The notes below the pieces were generated by a model, which was not told the DNA's origin, made no database searches, and saw only the letters and a program-made list of their open reading frames with translations. From Quadrisphaera sp. INWT6 (GTDB taxonomy: Bacteria > Actinomycetota > Actinomycetes > Actinomycetales > Quadrisphaeraceae): a stretch of 64,000 nt of DNA. How positions within the stretch are numbered: position 1 is the first letter of the stretch; each line of letters begins with the position of its first letter. Location: assembly GCF_015390235.1 (NCBI RefSeq), contig NZ_VUOH01000005.1:124001-188000 (forward strand). Direction: 5' to 3'. This document shows, piece by piece, positions 22,909-30,776 of this stretch. Made by a program: the position numbers and the translations under genes.

Positions 22909-23976
22909 GTGCTCGACCCCGCCACGCCACCACCGGCACCGACCATCCCCGACGCACTCGTCGTTGAGGACCAGCTCTTCTCGATCGTCCCGGAGTGGGT
23001 GATCGAGTCCGGCATCAGCGACCCCGCCTTTCGCCTCTACGCCCTGCTACTCCGCTACGGCAACGGCAGCGGCGTCCGCATGCCCTCCCGCGCCACCCTC
23101 GCCGAGCGGCTGCACCGCTCCACGGACGCCGTCGACCGCGCGCTGCGCAACCTCGAGGAGAAGGGCCTCGTCGTCATCGAGCGGCGTCGCCGCGGCGGGG
23201 TGAACCTGTCCAACCTCTACTACCTGCGAACGGTTCGCCCTGCTGCCGGCGACGGGCCGGACGACGACGGGGGTGGCCGCACTTCTGCGGCCACCGCTCC
23301 CAGCACGTCTGGTGATCAGGCTGCTCGCCCGCAGCAGAACCTGCCGGTGGCAGCAGGGGGTGGCCGCACTTCTGCGGCTACTGGCCGCGGATCTGCGGCA
23401 GGGGTGGCCGTAGATGTGCGGCCCGACCCAGAGATCTTTACCCAGAGAAGTTCTCCTCCTCCCCCTCCGTCCCCCGCACCGAGCGCCTCCCAGCGCGCTG
23501 CGCGGGAGGAGGAGGTGGAGTTCCTCCGCAGCCTCAACATCGACCCTCATGGCGGACTGGAGGTGATCGTCGAGATGTGCGCGGCGTCCCGCGCCGCCCA
23601 CGGCCTCGGGACCGCGTGCTGGCAGGCCCCGCACCTGCTGGCTGCCCTGGAGCTCGCCGTACGACGGCGGCTCTGGCCGGCGCGCTTCGCCGCCACAGCG
23701 CTGCTGAAGGTCGCAGCCGACCCCGCCACCCGCTCCCCGATGCGCCTGGCCGAAGCCGGACCGTGGTGGGACGAGGCCTCCAAGCCTGAGCACGCCTCAG
23801 GTCTCAGCGCCGAAGACGTCGACGCCCTCGAGGCCCGGCTGCAGGCGCTCGACGGTGGCCGGATGGCGCTGCAGCAGCAGGCCCGCGCCGAGCTGACGGC
23901 GGAGAACATGCCGCTGACGCGCACCACGGTGCTGCGGAGGGCCTGCGAGATCCTCGACCGGCGGGAAGCCTCGTGA
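22909..23976 (+). CDS. Winged-helix DNA-binding protein, putative replication/transfer regulator of the element
   Basis: The protein has 355 aa; the GTG at 22909 follows AGGAGG at 5 nt. Residues about 25-110 form a helix-turn-helix of the type used by plasmid initiators and regulators (MPSRATLAERLHRSTDAV then LRNLEEKGLVVIERRRRGG). A Gly/Ala/Ser/Thr-rich linker follows, encoded by DNA that contains four iteron-like palindromes. The C-terminal half is mostly helical. It precedes mobC and the relaxase, where actinobacterial plasmids and ICEs often carry such a gene. A replication-initiator role is inferred from the iterons, not shown by a Rep signature. Confidence 0.75.
   Translation: MLDPATPPPAPTIPDALVVEDQLFSIVPEWVIESGISDPAFRLYALLLRYGNGSGVRMPSRATLAERLHRSTDAVDRALRNLEEKGLVVIERRRRGGVNLSNLYYLRTVRPAAGDGPDDDGGGRTSAATAPSTSGDQAARPQQNLPVAAGGGRTSAATGRGSAAGVAVDVRPDPEIFTQRSSPPPPPSPAPSASQRAAREEEVEFLRSLNIDPHGGLEVIVEMCAASRAAHGLGTACWQAPHLLAALELAVRRRLWPARFAATALLKVAADPATRSPMRLAEAGPWWDEASKPEHASGLSAEDVDALEARLQALDGGRMALQQQARAELTAENMPLTRTTVLRRACEILDRREAS
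23272..23424. repeat. Four iteron-like palindromes inside the winged-helix gene
   Basis: Four 18-bp copies fit TGGCCGYNNNTNTGCGGC, starting at 23274, 23361, 23382 and 23405. Copy 1 is a perfect 10-bp-arm palindrome (GGTGGCCGCA-CTTC-TGCGGCCACC). Copies 2-4 are tandem at 21 and 23 bp spacing. Copies 1-3 share one reading frame, but copy 4 is in another, so the similarity is at DNA level. Confidence 0.7.
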
Positions 23977-24193
23977 GCGCCTTCGCGGTGCTCGTGGCCC
24001 TGCCGTGCCGACCGCGGCTGGCGGCTCATCCTGGGGTCGGAAGGGCGGGAGCAAGATATGCATCTGGTACCCAGATGCGCCGTCGCTGCCGCGCCGGGTT
24101 CCGCTCGCTGCGCATCGCAGGCCCCAGCGGGGGCGACGTCGACCGGGCGCGGTCGTCGTCATGGGCTGGCGTCTGGTCGGGCAGGCGGGCGCA

Positions 24194-24649
24194 GTGAGCG
24201 CCGTCGGACCGCGCCCCGGCCGGGCACGTCGGTACACCCGCGCCCGTGACCGCCAGGTCAAGTTCCGCGCCACGGCCGAGGAGTACGAGCTGCTGGCCGA
24301 GGCTGCCCGCTCCGCCGGGTTGACCCCGTCGGGATACGCCGCCGAAGCAGCGCTGGCGGCTGCCCGGGGTGTGCGGGCGCCGTCGCTCACACCGGTCCGC
24401 GAGGCGCTGGTGGAACTCATGGCGGCCCGTACGCAGGTGCGCCGGTTCGCGGTGAACGTCAACCAAGCGGTCAGGGCGCTGAACGCTTCGGGAGAGGCGC
24501 CTGAGTGGCTGGCCACCGCGGTCGCCATCACCGACCGCGCAGTCGAGCGCCTCGACGGCGCGGCCGCCGAGCTAGTCCAGGCCGCGAGACGCTCTCAGCG
24601 ATCGGCGGCCGCTCCCCCGCTGACGCTGACCGCGAGGGAGGGGACATGA
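24194..24649 (+). CDS. MobC-like relaxosome accessory protein
   Basis: 151 aa from the GTG at 24194; an in-frame ATG at 24161 would add 11 residues and neither start has a good ribosome site. The protein has a ribbon-helix-helix-like start (RDRQVKFRATAEEYELLAEAA, GLTPSGYAAEAALAAARG) and a MobC-type second part (LMAARTQVRRFAVNVNQAVRALNASGEAPEW) with the conserved 'N-NQ-vr-lN' pattern. It probably helps the relaxase bind and nick oriT. Its stop overlaps the relaxase start (ATGA). Confidence 0.85.
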   Translation: MSAVGPRPGRARRYTRARDRQVKFRATAEEYELLAEAARSAGLTPSGYAAEAALAAARGVRAPSLTPVREALVELMAARTQVRRFAVNVNQAVRALNASGEAPEWLATAVAITDRAVERLDGAAAELVQAARRSQRSAAAPPLTLTAREGT

Positions 24650-25659
24650 TCGGCAAGGTCGTCCGAGGCAATGACATCGGCGGACTGCTGCGCTACCTGT
24701 TCGGTCCAGGCCGGGCAAACGAGCACACCGACCCCCACTTCGTCGCGGCCTGGGACGACGGAGTGGTCGCCGCCCACACCCCCGGAGGCGACCCGCGACT
24801 CAAGCACCTGACGGCCCTACTGGAGCAGCCGCTGGCCGCGCTCGACAACCGACCCTCACAGGCGGTGTGGCACTGCCCGCTGCGAACGGCCCCGGGAGAT
24901 CGAGGACTGACGGACGCGGAGTGGGCTGACATAGCTGTCGAGGTGCTGCACCAGACTGGCCTGGCCCCTCGCGGCGACGCCTCTGCGTGCCGCTGGGTGG
25001 CCGTCCGGCACGCCGACGACCACATTCACCTGGCGGTCACGCTCGCCCGGCAGGACGGACGTCGTGCTCGCGACTCGCACGACTACGCCAAGCTCGGCGC
25101 GGCGTGCCGCACTGTGGAACTGCGGTACGGCCTGACGGTCACTCCGGCGCGAGACCGGACGGCACCCAAACGCCCGACGCGGGCCGAGAGCGAAAAAGCG
25201 GTACGCCAAGGCGCCCGAGAGACGCCTCGCCAGCAGTTGCGCCGCCAAGTGCGCCGCGCTGCCGTTCTGAGCGCTGACCTTGCCGGCTTCATCGAGCACT
25301 TGGAGGCCGCTGGCGTCAAAGTGCGCCTCCGCCGCAGCCAGCTGGATCCGACCGTCGTAACTGGTTACGCAGTCGCCAGCCCCGGGAACTGCACAGCGGA
25401 CGGTGCACTCGTGTGGTTCGGTGGGGGCAAGCTAGCGCCGCAGTTGACATTGCCGAGGCTTGACTCCACATGGGCTCATGGTCGCGCTTCGAATTCTATG
25501 CAAACGCGTGCTCCCGCGAGTCGGACGCTGTCGCGAGCAACGGCATCTCTTTTGCACATGTCTTCAATTGCCAGTCGAGTGGAGAGTGGAGATGTAGCTG
25601 GGGCCTCCACGGTTGCAGTAGCTGCCTTTGCGAAAAGGGCAAGATCACGCGCTCGATGA
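24646..25659 (+). CDS. Relaxase/mobilization nuclease, C-terminally truncated
   Basis: 337 aa from the ATG at 24646 (GAGGGG just upstream, ATGA overlap with mobC). The N-terminal MIGKVVRGNDIGGLLRYLFGPG and the metal-binding H-A-D-D-H-I-H (122-128) identify a MobP-type relaxase that nicks oriT. Family resemblance continues to about residue 277 (LVWFGGGKLAPQLTLPRLD). The remaining 60 residues look unrelated, and composition drops in GC at the same point (about 25477). Relatives are commonly around 500-600 aa, so the gene was probably cut by insertion of the module at 25.5-28.5 kb. The nuclease domain itself seems intact. No further gene is convincing between 25660 and 25818. Confidence 0.85.
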   Translation: MIGKVVRGNDIGGLLRYLFGPGRANEHTDPHFVAAWDDGVVAAHTPGGDPRLKHLTALLEQPLAALDNRPSQAVWHCPLRTAPGDRGLTDAEWADIAVEVLHQTGLAPRGDASACRWVAVRHADDHIHLAVTLARQDGRRARDSHDYAKLGAACRTVELRYGLTVTPARDRTAPKRPTRAESEKAVRQGARETPRQQLRRQVRRAAVLSADLAGFIEHLEAAGVKVRLRRSQLDPTVVTGYAVASPGNCTADGALVWFGGGKLAPQLTLPRLDSTWAHGRASNSMQTRAPASRTLSRATASLLHMSSIASRVESGDVAGASTVAVAAFAKRARSRAR

Positions 25660-25818
25660 TCGATGGAGGCGATCGCAAAGGGTCGACCAAGTACCAGCAT
25701 CCTTGTTTGCCACCAGAAGGCTGTCACTTCATGATGAAACACGACCTACGCCGCATTCAATTTCCATATTCATAAGTTTTTCCCACTTGCCGGTCAATGC
25801 GCAAGCAGTGCACCCCAA

Positions 25819-26658
25819 CTAGACATACCCATCACTCAGTATTCGGTCATAATCAGTTTGATAGTCGCCGCCATGCGCACTAAGTGACTTCATTGCCCGG
25901 TTGAGCAAGTGTATTGCGCCCACTATCTCGCCATTGCCAACCGAAGATTTGGCCGAGAAGGCGCTGGCCATAAGGGCGTGCGAGCGGGCGGCATGAAGCG
26001 CTGTCTCATAGATTACCCAAGTTGGGTTGGCCGATAATTCGCGCAGGGAACGCCGCGCCACAAACAGGCTTCGAGGGTCGTTGGACATCAGCCTGAGCAA
26101 GTCATCGCCGGCCGCTTGTGCTCGCGCAGCTCCGCGACGACGACCACCGACGCGATTCCATTTTGGCCTCGTTCCGTATGTCAGTCTGGCCGCCTCAATT
26201 AGAAGCCCTTCGACATGGGCGACACTAGCCATCACACTCTGGGATTGCTGCTCGGAGTAAACTTGCTCGATGGCGTCTGCGAATGCCGGGCCCATGTACC
26301 GTCTATAGGAGGCGTTGTCTGATTGCGCCAACGGTGACTGAACCCACAATGACAACCCAATCTCGGCATGACCCCGCAGCCACGGCTCGATCTTTCCCCA
26401 CTTGTTCGATCTACTGGCCGGGCCGCTGAGGCCGTTGTGTTGGGCAAATCGCTGAGCCAGATCGGTCGCAAGCCCCACGTAGAAGATGTTTGATCCGTCT
26501 ATCTTCGCGCCAGGCGTTCGCCTAGGGTCGAAGTATGCATAGATTCCATTGCTAGCCCATCCCCAGCCAGATTCAGGGCCACAAAGATCTAGAATAGCCG
26601 CCCGGACCGCTCGGCGATCATTCAAGCCATACGTCTCAGTTATGATCGTTCCGAACAT
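25819..26658 (-). CDS. GIY-YIG nuclease-domain protein (lower-GC insert)
   Basis: The protein has 279 aa. A GIY-YIG core is visible: GIY (38-40), IFYVG (58-62), R70 and H74 in LAQRFAQHNG, catalytic-type E150 in AHVEGLLIEAARLTYG, and N168 in PKWNRVGG. The C-terminal 100 residues are helical with no recognised domain. GC and codon usage are clearly lower than in the flanking genes. It follows the DUF6119 gene on the same strand with a 229-bp gap in which I see no gene. A DNA-cleaving role, possibly in defence against foreign DNA, is inferred from the domain and context. Confidence 0.75.
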   Translation of the reverse strand: MFGTIITETYGLNDRRAVRAAILDLCGPESGWGWASNGIYAYFDPRRTPGAKIDGSNIFYVGLATDLAQRFAQHNGLSGPASRSNKWGKIEPWLRGHAEIGLSLWVQSPLAQSDNASYRRYMGPAFADAIEQVYSEQQSQSVMASVAHVEGLLIEAARLTYGTRPKWNRVGGRRRGAARAQAAGDDLLRLMSNDPRSLFVARRSLRELSANPTWVIYETALHAARSHALMASAFSAKSSVGNGEIVGAIHLLNRAMKSLSAHGGDYQTDYDRILSDGYV

Positions 26659-26887
26659 ATCGCCCTTTCTTGCTCAGAGTATTCATGACGACCAAATTTA
26701 AACTCGACACAAAAGTGCTCGATGGTCGCTCGCCCGCGTCCGGCCACGTCGAAAGCAACGACTCAAGTTATCGGCGGTCATGCGAAGGCGTCCGAAAAAC
26801 ATTAGATCAGGTACTTTGCGGACACGAGCAACGACTCGCACTACGCGAGACGTTTGAACCCAATCGGCACCCACTCACGATGATTAC

Positions 26888-28513
26888 CTAGTTCATTTGT
26901 ATCCGCGCTAGCGAAACCTTAACTCCCGCTCGGCGGAGACGTCGCGAAAAGTCACGAAGATTGACCTTGCTGAAGGTGGGGAGACTCTCGGGGATGCGGC
27001 GATCGCCCTTTACGCCGATGGCGTAGGTCACTTCTTCTGGCGCCTTTGCGGCCGCCGCCGAGTGGGTGGCGCTACACGCATGCACATGATCCTCAAAGGC
27101 CTGCTTATAAGCGGAATCGCCACGAAGCACTTCGACGGAAACCAAACCCTGCGAAAGTTGATGGCTCATTAACTGACTACCCGCGTACTTCTTCACGTGA
27201 ACTAATCTGCCCGTAACATGGAACAGGTCGCATGCCTCAACTTCATCACCGTCTGACCGGAGGTCAACTTTGTCCAACAGGACGAACTCTTCGCTCACGC
27301 CAGCACAGAAGGCGTTGTAGTCGCCCTCTCCAGGCGTCTTTGACGACCAGTCAGGGAGGGCAAGGGCCCGGGAGGCGTCGGGTAGACGCCCCAAGTCGGC
27401 GTCGAGCTGGCGAGCGAAGGCACCGTCGAGTCGGTACCAACGACCAAGAGTCAAGATGAGTCGTCCGACCGAGTCAGAGAGCTCTGCAATAAGCCAGCTC
27501 CGCAACGGTACAAGTTTAGTTACCGGCGTGCCCTCGTCATCGAAAGCTTCCAACCTGACCTGCGTCAGAGACTCACGAATTGCTTTGACGCCAAGAACCT
27601 GGAGGACCTTAGATAGCTCCGAGGTTGAGACCTCTTCAAGCACTTGCTCCTTGTTCTTATATGTGACGCGTACAGCGCCTAGATCCTCTATCGGCACAAA
27701 GTCGGGAACGAGCATCTCTAACAATGAGATCTCTAAACCCGGGACGTCGGATCCAGTGGCGCCCAGCAGCGACTGAACTATCGCACTCTCAGCGACTTGA
27801 ACTGCTTCCTCAGTCAGAGGCACGGGCTGCAATGCGTCAAGAAACTCGAAGTCACTCTGAGCGCCCCCCTCGCTTTGACTTAACATCTCTCGGAGTTCTA
27901 ACGCCAAAGAGGCTAAATCAACGTTTGCACGGAAGCTCACGGAGTCACTGGCAATGACGCCTCCCAGCGTCCCATCGGCGGCTTCGCGATGCTCTATCTC
28001 TCCAACAAGTCGCCGAACGAACTCGCCTTCGAGCGCTACATCGAACTCGCGCAAAGCCGCCCCTGAGCGCAACTGCACCTGCTGACTCCGTGCCAACGAG
28101 TCGATACGATGGCTCCGCAGCTCCTTGACGCGGTCTGGGCGCATCGAGCGAGCAGCATATTTAAGGCCAAAGTTGTGCTCGATGGCATCCCACTGCAAAG
28201 CACTACTTCCATACCCAAAGCAAATCGCAAAAAGCCTATCATTCACGGGCAGAAAGATAATAAGGCGGTTCGTTGCTCGAGTCGCGGCATCGAGGCCCGG
28301 AAATACGCTCCCCAGTGAGGCCGCCCATTTGGGAGCATCTTGTAAGTCACTACCGAACATCGCCAGCGTCCCAGCTGGGGCATCTCCCTGCGCGGGGATC
28401 TCCTCAAGTTCCGCATCCCCACCTTTTCGATACATTGGGCGAAGTGCGGTCCTCGCGGTTTCTCCGGACTTGAGCAGATAGCAGTTGAAGCGGAGCCGAG
28501 CTTGCTTGGCCAT
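26888..28513 (-). CDS. DUF6119 / TIGR04141-family sporadically distributed protein
   Basis: 541 aa from the ATG at 28513 (GGGAGGG at 7 nt). The opening RLRFNCYLLKSGETARTAL and the later ICFGYGSSALQWDAIEHNFGLKYAARSM match the TIGR04141 layout: an N-terminal beta segment, then an 'FG-G---L-----FGLk-A-n' block. This family is patchily distributed and often found near restriction or other defence genes; its biochemical role is unknown to me. GC is well below the neighbours and codon usage differs, which indicates recent acquisition. With the GIY-YIG gene it forms a two-gene minus-strand insert inside the conjugative element. Confidence 0.7.
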   Translation of the reverse strand: MAKQARLRFNCYLLKSGETARTALRPMYRKGGDAELEEIPAQGDAPAGTLAMFGSDLQDAPKWAASLGSVFPGLDAATRATNRLIIFLPVNDRLFAICFGYGSSALQWDAIEHNFGLKYAARSMRPDRVKELRSHRIDSLARSQQVQLRSGAALREFDVALEGEFVRRLVGEIEHREAADGTLGGVIASDSVSFRANVDLASLALELREMLSQSEGGAQSDFEFLDALQPVPLTEEAVQVAESAIVQSLLGATGSDVPGLEISLLEMLVPDFVPIEDLGAVRVTYKNKEQVLEEVSTSELSKVLQVLGVKAIRESLTQVRLEAFDDEGTPVTKLVPLRSWLIAELSDSVGRLILTLGRWYRLDGAFARQLDADLGRLPDASRALALPDWSSKTPGEGDYNAFCAGVSEEFVLLDKVDLRSDGDEVEACDLFHVTGRLVHVKKYAGSQLMSHQLSQGLVSVEVLRGDSAYKQAFEDHVHACSATHSAAAAKAPEEVTYAIGVKGDRRIPESLPTFSKVNLRDFSRRLRRAGVKVSLARIQMN

Positions 28514-28586
28514 GCTGACGCCCTCCCGGAGTGCTCTTGGCCCGGCGACGAACGCCTTGAGCAGCCCAGCATCGCGCACGGAGGGG

Positions 28587-29018
28587 TCAACCCAAGCCAC
28601 TTAGCGACACCGGCGTGTCTTCATATCGTCGCGCGGAGCAGCTTACGAAGGGTCCTCGGGGAGCAAGCAGGATCGTCAATTGTGGATCAAGAAACTGGTG
28701 GAGCCACGTCGACATGCCGAGATGAGGATCGCGCGTCAAGGCATTCCAGGAAGACCAGAGCGCGTCTAACCGGAGGACGGCCTCTCGGTGCTCGGGCCAC
28801 CGCACGCACCAACGGTACTCGCCACCTAGCGGGCGGACGAAGGTCGTGCAGAAGTAGTCCCGGACCCAGCTGTCCAGGTCGGGGTAGGCCTTTTCGTCTG
28901 TTACCGCAGCGCCCGGACGGGACCCGAGATGTGCGTCGGCGAGTTCGGCCTCGTCAGCCAGCAGTTCCAGCCGCGCCAGTCGGGAGTCGACCTCGGCCGC
29001 CCACCGCTCGTTACCCAC
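28587..29018 (-). CDS. DUF4913-family conjugative-element protein
   Basis: About 143 aa from the GTG at 29018; a TTG at 29027 overlapping the traG stop is an alternative. The conserved DUF4913 core is readable: YPDLDSWVRDYF, RPLGGEYRWCVRWPEH, ALTRDPHLGMSTWLHQFLDP. Such proteins sit next to TraG in many actinobacterial plasmids and ICEs; their function is unknown. The tail after GPFVSCS looks shortened or altered and lies 73 bp from the lower-GC insert, so this end may also mark the insertion boundary. Confidence 0.75.
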   Translation of the reverse strand: MGNERWAAEVDSRLARLELLADEAELADAHLGSRPGAAVTDEKAYPDLDSWVRDYFCTTFVRPLGGEYRWCVRWPEHREAVLRLDALWSSWNALTRDPHLGMSTWLHQFLDPQLTILLAPRGPFVSCSARRYEDTPVSLSGLG

Positions 29019-29023
29019 ACCGG

Positions 29024-30769
29024 TCAACGCTTCCCCCGCCAAGCCGGCTCTTCGTAGTACGGCTCAAGGCGCACATGCGCGACCCGCAGCCCGGTGGCGA
29101 GCACCAGAGCCGTCCCCTTCGCCATCGCCCGGAGGTCTTCGGGCGGCAGGAGCCGCTGCCGCCGGAGGGAGGTCGTCACCGACCGCGACGCGCGCTGGCT
29201 TCCGTCCCCACTGCCATCGGCGTAGGAGCGGACGGTGACGTCGTGCTCGCCCACGAGACGGCTGACGTCCTCGGCGAACTTGGCATCGTCGATCCCCGCA
29301 CCCACCAGCTTCACCGTGGCCGCTGACCACAGCGCGTCCATGCCGGCCTCGCCCCACACCCGGACGCCCTGGCGGTAGGACTGCAGCACCGTCAGCGGGA
29401 CGACGCCGCGCGACCCCAGGTGGGAGTACAGGTCAGGCAGGTCGAAGATCTTGCAAATGTTGGCCGCCTCGTCCAGCACAACGACCAGCGGTGGATCCAG
29501 TCTCGCGCCGGGCGAGCGCTCCGCCGCGCGGATGCCGTCGTGCATCAGCCGGTCCACCAAAGCTGCGACCAACGGGGCAGCGGTCCCAGCGCCGTTCTTG
29601 GACAGCAGGTGCAGCGTCTGTTGCGACGACACAAACGCCGCGGTGTCGAGCTCGGCGCACCCCGTGGCGCCGCTGATCCGCGGCGACACCAGCCACCGCA
29701 TGATGACCGGGTCCCGCAGCGCCGAGGCCGCGGTGCGTGCCGTCTCGTAGACGCCGTCGCGGGTCTCGACGGCCCCGTTCTGCCGCCCGACGACCGCAGC
29801 GGCCGCAGCGTCGTGGCCATGTGCGCGCAGCAGGTTCGCCGCCGTCGGGACCGCGGGCTCGGTGAGCCACTCGTAGACCTCCGGCAGCGACCGCTCCGCC
29901 AGCGCGGCGGCCAGCAGGAGGTTGGCGAGCAGGTCGTGGGCGGCGCTGGACCAGAAGTCGCGCCCGTCCTTGTCGCCCCGGATCTCGGTGATGAAGTGCC
30001 CGGCCAGCCGCGACGCCTCCTCCACCGTGGTCACTGCGCGCAGCGGGTCCCACCACATCGCCTGCTCCTGACCGGTCACCCCTTGTGGGTCGAAGACCCA
30101 CACCCGCTCATGGGTAGAGGCGGCGCGCTCGGCGGCGGTGGCCTCCCACAGGTCGGGCTTGATCGAGGTCGCCAGCACCGGGCCGGGGGCGTTGCGCACG
30201 ATCGGCACCGTCAGCGTCGTCGTCTTGCCGGCTCGGGGCGCCATCACCGCCAGCAGCACGTCCTCCCATGACGCCCGCAGCCGCGGACCGCGCGGCATCA
30301 GGACCCCCAGCGCCAGACCGACGTCCTCGGCAGCCACGTCGCGGTCGAGTTGCTCTGCCAGCGACCGGCGCAGACGTCGAGCCCGCTTCTTCGCGGGGGC
30401 CGGGGTGAGCGGCGCCACCTCGTCTGCCTTCGCGAGCCCGTGGACCGGCGCGAGTAGCCGCCGTCCCAGGACGATCAGCGTGCACCCCGCGGTCGTTATG
30501 ACGGCAACGAGCAGGAGCGCCAGGACGATGACGGCCCAAGTCGGCGTCCCCGGCCACACGGCCTCGACGCCGTCGCCGACCAGGCGACGCATGAAGTCGA
30601 CACCGAACCGCGGCGAGGCCCACCCGTGCCCGGCGAGCCAGGACGCCGTCGTCCCGGCCAGCCGCACCACCCAGGCCAGCCCGACGACGCCCCACACCAC
30701 ACCCAGCAGCGCCATCGGCAGTCCGAGCCCGGGTGCCGCCGCACCACGGGGTTCCAGCACCCGGGCCAT
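29024..30769 (-). CDS. TraG/VirD4-type conjugative coupling ATPase
   Basis: 581 aa from the ATG at 30769. Two N-terminal membrane helices (about 18-40 and 80-105) are followed by a cytoplasmic RecA-like domain with Walker A MAPRAGKTTTLTVP and Walker B PLVVVLDEAANIC, then the TraG/TraD C-terminal region (SHLGSRGVVPLTVLQSYRQG). It links the relaxosome to the type IV channel and powers DNA transfer. It lies 7 bp after the VirB4 gene in the transfer operon. Confidence 0.95.
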   Translation of the reverse strand: MARVLEPRGAAAPGLGLPMALLGVVWGVVGLAWVVRLAGTTASWLAGHGWASPRFGVDFMRRLVGDGVEAVWPGTPTWAVIVLALLLVAVITTAGCTLIVLGRRLLAPVHGLAKADEVAPLTPAPAKKRARRLRRSLAEQLDRDVAAEDVGLALGVLMPRGPRLRASWEDVLLAVMAPRAGKTTTLTVPIVRNAPGPVLATSIKPDLWEATAAERAASTHERVWVFDPQGVTGQEQAMWWDPLRAVTTVEEASRLAGHFITEIRGDKDGRDFWSSAAHDLLANLLLAAALAERSLPEVYEWLTEPAVPTAANLLRAHGHDAAAAAVVGRQNGAVETRDGVYETARTAASALRDPVIMRWLVSPRISGATGCAELDTAAFVSSQQTLHLLSKNGAGTAAPLVAALVDRLMHDGIRAAERSPGARLDPPLVVVLDEAANICKIFDLPDLYSHLGSRGVVPLTVLQSYRQGVRVWGEAGMDALWSAATVKLVGAGIDDAKFAEDVSRLVGEHDVTVRSYADGSGDGSQRASRSVTTSLRRQRLLPPEDLRAMAKGTALVLATGLRVAHVRLEPYYEEPAWRGKR

Positions 30770-30776
30770 CAGCGGC

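Noticed and set aside
25476..25742. 88-codon minus-strand frame downstream of the relaxase junction
   Set aside because: It overlaps the altered relaxase tail, lacks a recognisable domain and may be debris from the insertion; not supportable as a gene.
26670..26891. 73-codon + strand open frame in the gap between the GIY-YIG and DUF6119 genes
   Set aside because: No ribosome site, no hydrophobic or domain pattern, and it is antisense to the 5' region of a clear gene pair; treated as chance.
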